DNA from: Gyrodactylus bullatarudis
Lineage: Eukaryota > Platyhelminthes > Monogenea > Gyrodactylidea > Gyrodactylidae
Reading direction: 5' to 3'
Length of the DNA stretch: 64,000 nt
Assembly (NCBI GenBank): GCA_012064415.1
Contig: SSNU01000041.1
Location: 132,330 to 196,329 of the forward strand
A program made the position numbers and the translations under genes. The notes under the pieces were generated by a model that worked only from the letters and a program-made list of their open reading frames with translations, was not told the DNA's origin and did no database searches. Positions within the stretch are counted from its first letter, which is position 1. Each line of letters begins with the position of its first letter. Positions 1-12,837 of the stretch are shown one piece after another.

Positions 1-862
1 AGGGAAGGGAACGAGAGATCATGCATATACAGTTTTGTTCTCGTTCATTCCTACGCTCACTTGCCCACGTAATGCATTTATTTTATATGTACAATTGTTT
101 GATGATTTAAGAGTTATTATTATCTAGATTCTCCTCAAAACATTCCTCTTTTGTTATTTTTCCCAAATTCACTTTACGAAAATAAGAAATATACATTAGA
201 GTGGAGATGACAATTTTTGCTTCCTACCCTTTTATTCGAGAAAACTTTCCCAATGCATCGAATTGAATGCATGTACATTTGAACAATAATGACTGCTTGC
301 AAGATGGAGATTCTATGAGATATTTTATCAGACTCCTCTCTCGGAGAGATATTTCCCATGCAGTGCTCACTGACCAATAATAACACGATTGGTGTTGGTA
401 TCAGGATATTTTTATTCAAACAAGAATTTTCTGGCCCAAAACTTGCCGCTGATCCGGCTGATAGAGCGCCCACGAGCTGAGATATTGGCCAAAACACTAA
501 TTTGCACAAAATTTCAGACTATCACTAATAATAATTTCATTTTTCCGGTAATGAACCGTAATATGAAACAGAAGTCACACTATTGAACAGAAGAAAAAAT
601 GAGGAATCTAACTGTAACCAAATTATGGGTTTATAAAAGGTTCATGTCCCTAATTAAAGAGAAGAAAAAAAAATTTTGTGAAGAAAAATAAAAAAATAAG
701 AGTATTTCTTGCGTCAAAATCTAAATAACTCGAAAACGGTACAAGGTAACTCCATTTTTTTGACAATTGCGTAATTATTATTATGATTTTCAGAGGAATG
801 ATTCATGATATGAGAAGTATTCAGGAGAAACTATTTATGGAGGAAAAAGAGGAAAAACTCAC
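1..862. other. Noncoding: intron of the diacylglycerol kinase gene
   Basis: AT-rich stretch left of the last visible kinase exon, which ends in a clean minus-strand GTGAGT donor. The rest of the second C1 domain and the kinase domain must follow to the left. I looked for them on minus here and found no matching coding sequence. Short open frames at 174-509 (minus) and 389-586 (plus) look like chance frames. Confidence 0.6.
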
Positions 863-3800
863 TTTGCCGCATTGCTTACATTTGCCGTCCTGACGCTTGC
901 TATGTACCCAATGATGTCTGACAATATTCTATAGGAATAAAAATTAGATAAATCTGATCCTGAGAAATTATCACGTACGTTCAATATTGAATTGTTAGTA
1001 CTGGAGGAATCTTCCCTGAACGTCGGCTTGCACATAAAGTTTATCTGGACGAAAATCGATTAGAAAACATTTTTCCATATTCTGGACTGGACTCTTTATA
1101 CATAGGTCCTAATTGAGGGAAAAAATTACCTTTTGAAGGCGCTCCACGCACCCCTCATGAACGACAATGTGACATGCGGAACATTTTCTTTTGGCACCCG
1201 ACTGAGAGAAATGAGAGGAAATGCGATAGACTCTTGAGTTGAGAGACATAGTCTAGGGTAAACTCACAATACATTCAGAATCGTCGAGGAAACAGTTGTA
1301 TCCAGACGACTGTATGGGAGACCAGTAATGCTCACCAATTTTAACTGTTGACTAGAGTAAAATAATTAACTGTAATTAGAAGAGTAACTCATAGCCTACT
1401 TGAATACAACTACTACTATTACTATTAGTCTCTTGAATGGCATCTACATCATGCCAGAGAGGGTCTAATGAAATTATCCTTTCTCTAGAATATAATCCAC
1501 TTGAACAGAATTCAAAACATTTAAAGACTATTGATTCATTATTGTTATAGAGAATCTTTTCAATGGGAAGATGTATTTCTACAGTGTTAATTGATTTTAA
1601 ATGCAAGGATAATCTATCACTCGTTCAAGAGTTCAGTCAAGGAATCTTGAGAAGTATTCAACAAGATTTTAGAGCATAAACTTGAGCCACTTTATTTTTA
1701 ACTTATTTCATTGAAAATTATTATTTCAATGAATTTGAAATCCTTTTTCATGGTAGCATTGTGCTGATAAAGCTTTAAGAAATGTACATTTTTTGTTAAT
1801 ATCATTATCTAGCAATTTTGAAATTATGAGTTTTCGTGCGTAAAATAAGAATGAGTAAGCCAATCTTGGTAGAGAGACGCAAGAATAAATTCTTTAAATT
1901 CATCATATTGATGGAGGAAAAAAGAGCGATTTGACTAAATGGTCAAAAGTTAACAGACATAATTTTCGAAAAATATTCATTGATTCTCCTTAATTTTTTG
2001 AATAATCTCATTCAAAAATGACTTGGATGTTTTAAAGCTGATTGAAAATAATTTTTTACAAATTTTCAATGAAATAGTAAAATATTTAGAGTAGCGGATT
2101 TATAAAGATTTGATTACACAGTATAACAAATTTCAACTATTTCAAAAATGATGGAGAGGATATCATTCTGATCTTAAATCCCAAATAAAAAAAAATTTAA
2201 CGAATCATTTACGAGTTATTCGAGAAAGAAAGAATTTTCGATATGACTCTCTTCTCTACAACATAAAGATTCGAGAGTTACAAGTTTGTGAAACCCACAA
2301 TCTGATTTAAGAAAGAATTCTCTACAAATTAAATTTCTTCTTTCGAAACTTTTCGGCTATTTGAGTTCAAAGTTTCGAAAAAAATCAAAAATCTATTCAC
2401 GACACCTGTACCATGAGGTTAAGTGGTAGAAAATCCGCCTTAAAGTTGAAGATTTTTAATCTGCAGTTTCGAAATGATCAATCTTTTTCTAAAATGACTC
2501 GAGTTAATGAGGTCGAACAAAATATTGGCCAAGGGAAAACAGTTTCTTATTTTATTATATGATTTAAATTGAAGTTTATTGCTTTGATATTTACCCATCT
2601 TTACATGAATTCGTGTCTTTCGATAAAAATACATCTTGAACTGCTAAGATTTACGTTAGAATTCAATTTTTCAATAGATATTAAATTTTCGCAAGGAATC
2701 TAAATAGGGGAATGGATTTTTAGTTTTTTTTCTCGTCTGATTGACACTAAACAACTAAATTTATTTCTGTATGTACACTGTAGACTATACTTGTCCTCAC
2801 TCAGGAATAGTTGTGAGGACTTTGTATTGCATGTTTGAGAATATTTCTATAGTCCACATGCTTTAATAAATCATGGTCAATTTTTCGTGTGCACAGTAAT
2901 TCATTTGAGTGATCAGAGGAGGACAAAAAGTCTTTAATTTGATTTTGTAGCAAAAGTTGACCAACTCAATCCAGGTGATGATTTAGTTAATTTTCCAGTA
3001 TTTAATCAATGAGAGAATTAGGCAATAAGGAAGAGAAAAAAGGGGATGGGTGTATTAAACTTACGAGCCATTCAGGAGAGGAAATTTTAACCTCATCAGT
3101 GTCCTCGTTGTCACTGGAGGATCGGTTCTCAGATTGCTTCCTAGACCATCTACTGGGCACGACACTTGTCCTCCTGGTTATCTGGCAATGAGACGTCCAA
3201 ATATTCGAGAGTATTTGTTCCTAGATAAAGAATAGAATTCCTAGTCAAAAAACCTCCACTACCACCAGAAATATCATCGAAATTCTCCCTGAGAACTCTA
3301 CCTTCAAGAGATGGTCCAATTGTTTATTTGAAATGAATTTAAAAATTTGAAATAAAAGAAACAGATGAAGACTAATCTCTTGTTGTTGTTGTTGTTGTTG
3401 CGAGAGATAGGAAAAGATTACTACAAACTTTTACTCTATTCTGCATGAATAATATCCCAAATGGAAAATGAGATGTATTTTATTATTGATTCATTCAAAA
3501 TTATCATTCATCCCCTAACCCAATCACTCGGCCCCTAATCCACCCCCACCTGTCCCTATTGTTTTTATCTCCTTATTGAAAAAGTAAATGAGATTATCAT
3601 TTTCTAAATGTCTCCCCCATCCACCCTCGGAGTGTTTCATTTCACTCAGGAGAAGAAGAGTTGAGTATCCATTACTCAAAGATATCGTTTACATTTTCAA
3701 ATTAAAAAAAAATTTTCCATTGATACTTTCCACGCTGTATACTGTATTATATAATATGCATAATTTGTTATGGTAATGCCTGTAGAGAGGGCACAAATTG

Positions 3801-6621
3801 GCCAATCTAAAAAACAAGTTCAATAAAGTCAACTGTAAAATTAATCGATGATATGTTTCCTTGATAAAAACATTTTAATGAGTGAGTATCTCGAAAGGAG
3901 ATGGATGAATACTTGAGACTGAGTTCATCTAATTAGACGTACACTGACGTTTGTGATCTAATGGGAGATTCCCCATTCCCAAGGATGGATCACCATCCTC
4001 CTCATCATCATGATAAGCTTTAATTGAAGAAGATGAATTTCCTACCTAATGAATTGAGACACGAGAACTGTTTTGAATCACCTCAACTTTTTCTCTAGTG
4101 ATCTGTACTAGTAGTAATAGTGAGTGAGTGATTAGATTTTTTATATCATACATTGAAATGTTTTCTTGGCCACATACACACACACACGTGCAATTAAGTA
4201 GAGATTGATGTCCCCCCCCCCAAGCCCTCTTCTCTTCTGCACATTGGAGAGTTCATTCGATCTACAGTCTCTCGACCAGTTCAGATCAACACTACGTAAA
4301 TTAATTCATTCATTTTCAATCTTCAAAGAGTAGGACAAAGGATAGAACAATGAATGAATTTATATCTACTAAATCGAATTATCCTGGATATGGATTCCAT
4401 CCACTGAAATTAGTTAATATTTCCACAAAAATTCAAGGTTGTTCTATTCAATAACTTGCATTCTTATTAAGGTCCTGAATTGACTTTGATATATCTTCAA
4501 GCATGGGTTTCTCCGGGAGGCATTCCTTATTGATGTTGATGTTATTCCGACGTCTGAGCGATGTCCGGGATCTCTTGAGGTCTTTCTTCTTCTTATTGCT
4601 GAGGATATTGAGAAAGTTGAAGCTATGATCATCAACTGAAGATCTTGTATTTCTTAGTTTAAGATATCTGGCTAGACCACGGCCACCTTCGTTATCTTCT
4701 TCATCACTTGTTGCTGCAAAAAAACACCTTTTTCATTTCAACATATTCATCTTTAAATCCTTTTCAAGATCATCTCAATTCATCAACTTGTCAGATGAAA
4801 GAGATATCATTGAAAACACAGATGAAGTTGAGAGGACCAACATTTTCAATAAACTTAATTTCAAAGGAGATGGTTTAACTGATCTCATTAATCAACATTA
4901 AAATAATATACAATTGAAAATTGTATTTAAAACTGAGAGATTTTTTAACCTAATTCATAAAGATTTACTGAAACCTGAAGAGAAAACTCTATTGATTTAT
5001 AAATTCCAATGTGACTGTGGAACTACATATATAGGACGTACAATTAGGAAGTTATCAACTAGAGGGAACGATCATCTTAAGAAAGATCTAGCGGTGACCA
5101 GGCATCTAAGACAGGAAGGGCACGAAGCTTCAATTTGAAACTTTTCAATTTTATACAAAAATGCAGGTGATGACAGTACAGATGTTTGGGTGAAGGAGAA
5201 ATTCTTCATAAATTTATATAAACCAAACTTATGTGTCCAAAAAAACTATTCTTATAATCTTCAACTACCTTGCCTATGTGAGCTTTTTCACTTTTCTCTC
5301 CACTATTGCTTATTATTGGAGAGTTTTGGAGAATTTAAGATGTTTAATTCATAAGGATTTTATTCTCAAAATTTAATTCTCTATTGAAAGAGCAAAAAGG
5401 GGGAAAAATGATAAAAATTTGTATTATCCTAATTTTTATTGTATTCATATTTATTTATATTCGTAGTCTAGAATTTGTTTGTGAAATGGAATGGGGAAGG
5501 ATTATTCTAATTAAAATGAGTCCTCAGATAAGTAAGTTATTTGAGTCATACAAGTACAGAAAATAAAAGATCAGATGGTAAAAGAGACTCACGTTCTTGC
5601 ATTGGTTCTGCCCCGGCCACTGAGGCAGCAGCTAGAACAGCGGTCAATGCTTTCGTTGACTGTATCTGGAATGCGCTAAAGTCCTTTGGCCTGTTTGAAT
5701 GAATCGGGGAGAAATCTGTCTGAGAGTTATCGCCACTAGCAAATTTTAAGGAATATATAAGAATAGGACAGGCTTTTTTGGTAAACTATTTCTCAACCTC
5801 ATCCTATGAGAGTATTTTAATTTAATTAAGAAAATAAATTCTCCTTCTTGTGTTTAATCGAGTTTAATTGAAAGCTGTGAAAGGAAGATGCTGCAAGTGA
5901 ATTATTCTCAAGTTTTTCTTGTTATCAAGTCGGTGAAATTCTCATCAATGTTGACAGGTCGAATGATGTTATTTTCCCACGAACTACAGAAAATAAAATT
6001 TACCCCTAGAAACCGACAAAGAAGAATAGAACTTGAATTTCCAAAGTTTAAAAAAGACACGAGAGCTCACAAACTAGATTTGTTATCGCCTTGCTCACGA
6101 ATCCTAGAATCTGTATTTGTTGTCGTTGTGAGATAGTTCATTTTCTTGGACACATTTTCAAGATCGATTCGTTCGAAAGAGGATTCTGGTCCAGAGCGAC
6201 TTCGTCCCATTGAAGAGAGCTGTTTCAAGTTGGCTTGTTGCCGTGAACGAGTAATGGAAGAGGAGTCTGGACCGGAGGATGACCTCTGCTTCGTCAGATT
6301 CATCTTCCGAGGACCATCTGTCTTTGGCTGTTGCTGCTGGACAGGTGGATTACCTGGTCCAGATTTCCAACTGTTGATTATGGCATTTTGATGATTTTTA
6401 ATGCTTACAGAACGAGTGAATCCTCTACTTTCACTTTTCATCGTCATCTTTGGGGTATCAGGATTGACGTCTGAGGAAATTTCATTGGGAGGTTCCCTGC
6501 TAGTGGAGAAACGGTTCTTAATTTTATTGCTCTGCTGTTGGAATCGACGTCTCTTGGAGATTCTCGAGTGTCTGGGCATGACAATCTCTCCGTCGTAGTC
6601 TCCAATCTTCTTGGACTTCAT
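863..6621 (-). CDS. Diacylglycerol kinase zeta/iota type, N-terminal part (runs off left edge)
   Basis: Lipid kinase of the DGK zeta/iota (fly rdgA) class, which turns diacylglycerol into phosphatidic acid at membranes. Minus-strand coding exons, 5' to 3': 6071-6621 (start), 5593-5735, about 4456-4713, 3065-3181, 1268-1351, 1130-1201, 979-1044, 863-928. The last four join in phase 0 and encode a C1 region with [48 protein letters not shown] and [20 protein letters not shown], matching the family's two zinc-binding C1 domains and the HHWVH-QDGKC linker. The first three exons are Ser/Arg/Lys-rich low-complexity sequence; a [16 protein letters not shown] stretch is basic. The junction between 4456 and 3181 does not close in phase with the donor I chose, so that border or an extra small exon is uncertain. 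The catalytic domain lies outside the window. The start is the first ATG of the 5' exon; upstream noncoding exons are possible. Confidence 0.85.
1352..3064. other. Noncoding: 1.7-kb intron of the diacylglycerol kinase gene
   Basis: No reading frame or RNA gene could be supported on either strand. The sequence is AT-rich. The introns on either side are also long (3182-4455 and 4714-5592), unlike the short introns in most genes of the window. Confidence 0.55.
3382..3402. repeat. Short TTG trinucleotide repeat in an intron
   Basis: A run of perfect TTG units inside a DGK intron. A simple microsatellite with no coding role seen. Confidence 0.7.
4740..5290 (+). pseudogene. Penelope-like retroelement remnant (GIY-YIG endonuclease region)
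   Basis: Plus-strand coding remnant lying antisense in the DGK intron between exons 4456-4713 and 5593-5735. The open part at 4914-5138 reads [14 protein letters not shown], then [16 protein letters not shown] and a basic R-K-L-x-x-R-x-x-D-H segment. This is the layout of the C-terminal GIY-YIG endonuclease of Penelope-like retroelements: a Cys-x-Cys-Gly before YIG, then an Arg helix and His. The same frame continues on both sides but is broken by a TAA at 4899-4901 and a TGA at 5136-5138. The piece is therefore dead and severely 5'-truncated; no reverse transcriptase domain is visible. Ends are approximate and no target-site duplication was identified. Confidence 0.65.
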
Positions 6622-9598
6622 ACTCCCTGAGAATTATCTATCTCTTGTCAGTGAAATAGAATAATTTCATTCAAATCATTTCCAATTTCACTAAAAATGT
6701 AATCTTGAGGGTTGCTCGTCGGGTGGCATGTAAATAACAGCTTAGGGATAACTTGAGACTTTTTATTGTCTTTCTAATATTTTGACAACAAAAATGATAA
6801 TCTCTCTTCTTTAACACACGCTGTACTCCTCAGTGAACTACACACAATAGGAAGGATGACCCTTTGATGATGATCAGATGAATTCTGATTGGCTCATTCC
6901 TCAAATTACTACAATAAATTCATTCATTCATTCATTCATATATCATCATTATATTATTAAATGTTAACAATTCAAATAATACATACATAAAATATACACA
7001 CAACATTCTATTGCATATTGGGGAGAAGAATTTATCTAAAATGCTGAGAAGAACTCCATATTTTATTGGATATTATGATGATCATCATTCTAATTCTCCC
7101 TCATGTAATATTCCCTTTAATATCTATCTCAAAATACTCGATAACTAACTACTCTAGCATGAATTCTACAGCAGTAGAGTAGGGAGAAATGTTGCAGAAT
7201 AACTAACCTACTATCCACTCATCATGACCATGAAATCAGCCATCAACCAGAAGCTTTGTAGAAATCTCAACAGTGGAGGAAGTCCATTGAGCTGGTATCC
7301 TTTATCTCTATTTTCATAAAACTAAGGCCTCTGTATAGATAGACACTGTACTATTTAATTTAACCAGATATAATTTGTAAACTAATCAAATTTACTCATC
7401 TTTGAATGAATATTTTTATTACAAAAATAATATAAAATAATAATATTCCTTGATAGAATTTTTACAATGTTCATTAAAACCACAATTGATGAAATGCTCG
7501 ATTTAAACCCTCAAATTTCCATTGTTACCTCCTTTAGCTGAATGAATGGATTATGAATGTTGAGGTCACGACCAAGTTCTCAGCTACATCTCCTCTATAT
7601 CAATGGACTATTACTTGACTCGAGTTTATGCTCTTGTGAGTACATTACTCATTGAGTAGGAGTCTTGAGAGGAAGAAAAAGGAGACTTTTCCTTTTTGTC
7701 ACTGAGAAGAAGAAAGACTCTGAGAAAGGGAGAGAGATGTTATCAAATCTTTGTCCTCCCTCACTTCTCCATCAGAGTTGAGAGCACATGCGTCTCTAAC
7801 TAGAGCTGGGCAAGGGAAAGAGACACGCATAAAAACAACTTTTATAATGCAAAAGTTCATATCGAACAAGAAATGATATGAGAAGAAGAAAAAGAAGGAG
7901 TATGTGAGTGAGTGAGTGCGAGGGATAGTGGACATTCCAATAGCTTGTTTTCGCAATGTAGTTCCACTTCTCTCATGAAATCCTTAGCCTGACTCTTTGC
8001 TTGCATGCAAATCTGAAAGAGAGAAGATGGAAATGTATTTGCTTCGAATCAAAGAATCCATATAAACTTTCAAATGGAAAATCCTCCTAGTTTGTTATGT
8101 TACATCAGAGAGAGAGAGTGAGGAAAAGAGATAAAGAGAGTAAACGACCTGTCCCTTTGATAAGGATCTCTTGATGTTGATCTGATCCAACATTTTTCCT
8201 ACTACACAGTCTTGAATTAATAGAATTTAAATTTTGTCTTTTGATTCATTCAGCAGTAGTAGTAGTAAGTGGTATTTGGAGGAATCAATTTGAGTGTAAT
8301 ATAATACAGATTGAGGTGAGAATATTTTTTTGAATCTTCATATTGTTATTCACAATAAAATACACACTTAGTTTAATGAGGAATCTCTTATTTTGTCGTA
8401 GAATATTCCTGAAAATTATCAAGTCTTTGTTTCGTCTTCTTCTTCTTCACTCCGTGGAAATAGAAAGAAGCGAGAAAAAAATAAATTTATATACAATTCG
8501 TGATTTTATGAGAGAATTGCAGGTGAATTTTCTGCTGCTTAATCTCATATTTTTGCAAGATCTGTCTTCATTTGTTTTACGTCAAGTTACGTTCAGGAAA
8601 GAAAGAAGAATTGTTTTCTCCCAATTAAAGCCATTTTTCGAACCGACTCATCAATGGGATACTTGCAATAAAAGCAATTAGGTAGGATAAAAACTTTTTA
8701 TTAAAAAGATGACTAGACTAAACTACATATTTAGTTATGGCACTGGCCTTTTAATATGTAATTAAATTAATAACAAATAACTAGCGTTGCCTTCCCTTCT
8801 TATTTTAGCATGTATTATGAGGCTAGAATAATCATTGAAATGAAATGGACTGTGGACATTTTTTGTATTTACATAAAACTACTTTCAAGTAAGCATGTTA
8901 TATTTTTTAAGGACTATGAAAATAGATAAATATGAAAAATTAAATGAATGTATTTATAATGAGTTAGAAAATCAATTTATCTCAATTCGTTCATATTCGT
9001 ATTTTACACTTAATTCCTTTGCTTTTGGTTTTCATTTAAACAATTTGTTGTACTTGTAAGAAATTATGCATCATGTATAAATAGCAGATAATAAAATGAT
9101 CAAGTGAATAAGATGGGTAAAAGCTGTGTGGATTTTCGGTGAAACTGGTCCAGCAACGGGTAATAAAACAAGGAATGAAGCTTTCTCTATAAAACTTTTT
9201 CCAATTCAAACAGTATTGGACACCTCGATGATTGGTAAGAGCAACAAACAAAGGGAGACAAATTCTCTCTCTTTAGTTGATGACGCAGATACCAAAAAAA
9301 CAAAAACATACTTTATACAAATACAGTGTAATAATAACTTGAATAGTAGGGAGGAGTAGAAGTTAAATCAGGTATCATTGTGTAGTTTTGGGAGTAAGAT
9401 AATAATGTAACTGATTGCACCAAAGATGAATGGATGAATGGATAGATAGTGGGTCTGTGTACAATCTGGGGTTGAATGATGATTGATTCTTGATTGATTG
9501 ACTGATGAGGTAGGATATGAAATTGTATGCTAAACGAATCGTGACTATTTACAAATTAGGCAGGGAGAGACCTAATGGACAAGAGAGACTGGATCGCA
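6622..9598. other. Noncoding: upstream region of DGK and 3' flank of the zinc-finger gene
   Basis: Nearly 3 kb without a gene I can support. It includes an ATTC tetranucleotide run near 6917-6940 and several GA-rich stretches (near 7715-7740 and 8105-8145). It probably holds the DGK promoter and 5' noncoding exons (a CTCAG acceptor lies just upstream of the DGK start) and the 3' UTR of the zinc-finger gene. The open frame at 8343-8681 shows no recognisable domain. Confidence 0.5.
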
Positions 9599-12500
9599 TC
9601 ATGAGTTATTGATGACTTGTTGCTGTTGTTGTTGCTGGGCCAGATGGATTTGTTGTTGTTGCTGCTGCTGCTGATGTTGTTGTTGAATGAAGTATTGTTG
9701 CTGATTCGGCGAGGTATTCTGGCCCCCAGCTAGGAGAAGAGGAGTGCCACATGCAAAACTATGAGCAGGAGGATGGGATATGATCTGGGGTTGAATATTG
9801 CCCATTTGTTGTGTTGGATAGACAACAGAGATTGGTCCGCTCGCCTGAGATTGAAGGATCATCTGATGGAACTCTTGTTGTTGAGACTAAAATGGAAATA
9901 AATCATAAACCAAAAAGAATAACAATGAGATTATTTGATTCGGCCTTACTTGTTCCTGAACTTGCTGTTGGTGCTGTTGTTCCTGAGTGAACTGATTGCC
10001 CAAGATGACCACTTGCTGCTGTTGTTGTTGTTGCTGTTGTTGTTGTTGTTGCAAGGTCATTTGGTCTACATTAGCAGAGAGAATGTAGGCACCACCTTGA
10101 CCATCAGGCTGATAGAACAACATGGAGTTGTTGTTTGTAGCGGCAGTGCCTTGTTGCTGTTGAGAGGCTATCGGCATTGCATAGCTATGCTGACTAGAAG
10201 TTATTGGTATCTGATGTTGTTGTTGCTGCTGCTGTTGCTGTTGCAAGAGGTGGGCCTGTGAGTGTTGTTGTTGAATGACCTGGGTGCCATTAGCCAATTG
10301 GATAATCTGTTGAGGCTGCTGTAAGTGGGCATTGTTATTCGTTACACTGGACGAGGATACCTTACTCGGGGACACGCAGACAGGAGGAGGAGTTTTAATC
10401 TGGATTTGATGTTGACTTGTCCCGGGTATGGCAACTATTTGAGGTTGTTGTCCTCTACTTGACTTGAGCTGATCTAGAAACGAGAGAAATATCCATTAGA
10501 CTACTACTCTATCATTATTATTAGTGGGCAGTATTCATTTCATTAGTCATGGCAAATAATAATGATGACAGACTCGACTGAGCAACTGTATGCTGTATGA
10601 ACTGATGAGATTGGTGATTACCTGTGGCTGTCTGTTGAATGGGGACAAAGTATAGTTGTCCATTTGGTCCTCGCATAATGGCCCTTTGTTGAGTATTTGC
10701 TGTCAACTGTTGTTGTTGTTGTTGCTGAGTCTGCTGAAAAGCTTGTATCTGTTGTTGCTGCTGCTGCTGCTGTTGGGTTGGGTTAGTTGCCATTACTAAT
10801 CCATTATGGGCAATTTGATTGGCAAATAACTGTTGGCCATTGATCGCAGAGTAAAACACTTGCTGACCATTCTAAATAGAGTATACAATCATTCATTCGT
10901 ATACAAAAGAAGATGAGGAATTTTTGTTAATCGTGAAAGAGAAAAAAGGCATCTTGTCATTAGCCTCTAATGCAAGACTATAAATAAATAAACTGTATGA
11001 TTTAATAGAGTTAATCAAAATAGGACTTTGATGCTAAATTGAACAACTCACACTAGGATTAATGCCCATGATTATTTGTTGTTGTTGGTGTTGCTGTTGG
11101 ATTTGAGCTTGTTGCTGTAGCTGAAGTTGTTGTTGATGTTGTATTTGAGCTTGTTGTTGTTGTTGCAATACGTATTGTTGATTGGCACTGGTGCTTGGAT
11201 TGGCAGCAGCGTGAATTTGTTGATTTTGTGCAAGACATATGGGTAGAATTTGTCCATTCGGTAACAACATGTACTGTGTGGTAGTGCCAGCTTGTAATTG
11301 TTGTTGCTGATGGGCCTGAACTATTTGTGAATGTCCCTGAAGTTGTGTAGAGTTTGGATATTGGGTTAGATAGACATTGGTTGACTGTTGATGAGCGTTA
11401 TTGTTTCTACGGGTTGAATTGGTCCTTCTCTTCGAGGTAGTTGCCTTTATAACCACAGGTTGTTCCTCATTTTTACTTGATATAATCTGAACAGTGGAAG
11501 CCAGCGGAAAGGAGGATGAGGTTATGGAATCTTTTACTTTTTGCGAATCTGTTTCAGCACAATCTTCTATTGATGGATTGCTACTGCTTACCATTATAGC
11601 ATTACAGGACTCGACCCTTAAATAAAAGGAATATAAGTAGAGTGAGATGAGGAGATCTAAAATGAATAAGGAAACCAAAAAATTAGATTTCTCACTTTTC
11701 CTCTTCTTTTGGCACCAGGATTTGCCCAGATTGTTGTTCCACAACAACTTCCTTCTCATTGGATAACTGTTTGTCTTCATCAAAACCAACAGCAGGAAGC
11801 ATATTTTCTTCTTGATTCAAACGAATTCTCTTATTGTATCCCAAATATTTATACTTGTTTAGGAATTCCAGAGAAAATATACTGTGTCTTGGTCTTTTAC
11901 GTCTCTGAGATTTCCCGGTTCGCTTTCTAACAACCGGATGGTCATTCTTGAGATGAATAATCAAGTCTAGTCTACTGAGGAATTTTGAAGGGCATTTATC
12001 GCACTGATAAAGAAAAATATTATCCCCGTGTCCACTAATATGATCCATGAGGGAAATTCTAGTGGAAAACTGTCTTTGGCAAATACAACACAAATAGGGC
12101 TCTCCCTCTGAATGGACACTGATCAAATGACGCTCGAGTGATTCTTCTTTATAAAATCTCTTCAAACAGAAATGACATTCGATTTCTGGTCGGCCATAAA
12201 TGCAAAATTTATGCCATTCCCTTGACGTGAATAGACGATTACAATCATTGCACACAACTATGGGTTCAGGGAAATCTAAAGTTTGAAGTTCATTATTATT
12301 TTCATGTAAACATTTTAGATTTTGGTTAGATTCCTTGAGGAGTTGAGAAAAATATTCAAGACGGAGAGCATTGGTGAATACTAACGATGAACTGATTTTT
12401 TGCCTATCAAATAAACGTTCAAGACCAATATTTTTAGGAAGGATTCCAGGTGGGAACTTGGAACTGTTTAATGCACATGAATGTTCATTAATTAACAAAT

Positions 12501-12837
12501 TGATCGTCTCATCAACAGCATAAGATGCGAGATCGTCCAACTCAGAATTTTGTGGGTTAAAGTTCAATGTTGAACTGGTGACACTGCATACTTCATTAGA
12601 AGTTCTTTCTAACATGGATGGAAAACAAAAGTCATCGATGAATGGGTCAAACGATTTTTCATCTAATGGGGGAGTGTGAAGACCTTCGTTAGAATCGTCC
12701 GGAGTAGCTGGAGTAGGAGTCATAGTGAACGTTGATGAACTGCTATCAACAGGAAATCGAGAGGTGGATGTAACATGTTCATTATGAGAGTGATTTTTAT
12801 GCGTCTTTTCTAGGTTATTGATATAAGATTCCATCAA
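9599..12837 (-). CDS. C2H2 zinc-finger protein with long glutamine-rich C-terminal half
   Basis: Likely nuclear DNA-binding regulator. Exons on minus: 11696-12837, 11052-11616, 10622-10871, 9950-10473, 9886 down to 9599. All phases close, giving about 922 residues. The acidic/Ser-rich N-terminus (1-190) is followed by a partial Cys pair (VCNDCNRLF) and three C2H2 fingers at about 221-242, 251-270 and 279-300. Then comes a basic stretch (RKRTGKSQRRKRPR) that could be a nuclear localisation signal. From about residue 400 on, the protein is Gln-rich with many pure Q tracts, separated by repeats of the theme N-G-Q-x or G-P-N-G-Q-L-Y-F-V-P, typical of activation domains. For the third exon I chose the donor CAG/GTAATC because its phase matches; the frame also runs on to a stop about 100 nt later. 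I do not recognise a specific ortholog. Confidence 0.8.
9620..11180 (-). repeat. Cluster of CAG/CAA (poly-Q) repeats
   Basis: Many runs of mixed CAG/CAA codons on the minus strand (CTG/TTG on plus) across four exons of the zinc-finger gene, for example 9655-9695, 10015-10050, 10215-10245, 10705-10775 and 11080-11165. CAA interruptions are frequent, which tends to slow repeat expansion. The repeats also produce poly-Leu shadow frames on plus. Confidence 0.85.

Noticed and set aside
174..509. 111-codon minus frame inside the DGK intron
   Set aside because: No match to the expected rest of the C1 or kinase domain, no splice sites in phase with the neighbouring exon, and low-complexity composition.
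8343..8681. 112-codon plus frame
   Set aside because: Hydrophobic and basic but without a domain, clear start context or splice partner; likely chance in AT-rich DNA.
9935..10261. Poly-Leu plus-strand frame
   Set aside because: Antisense of CAG/CAA poly-Q repeats.
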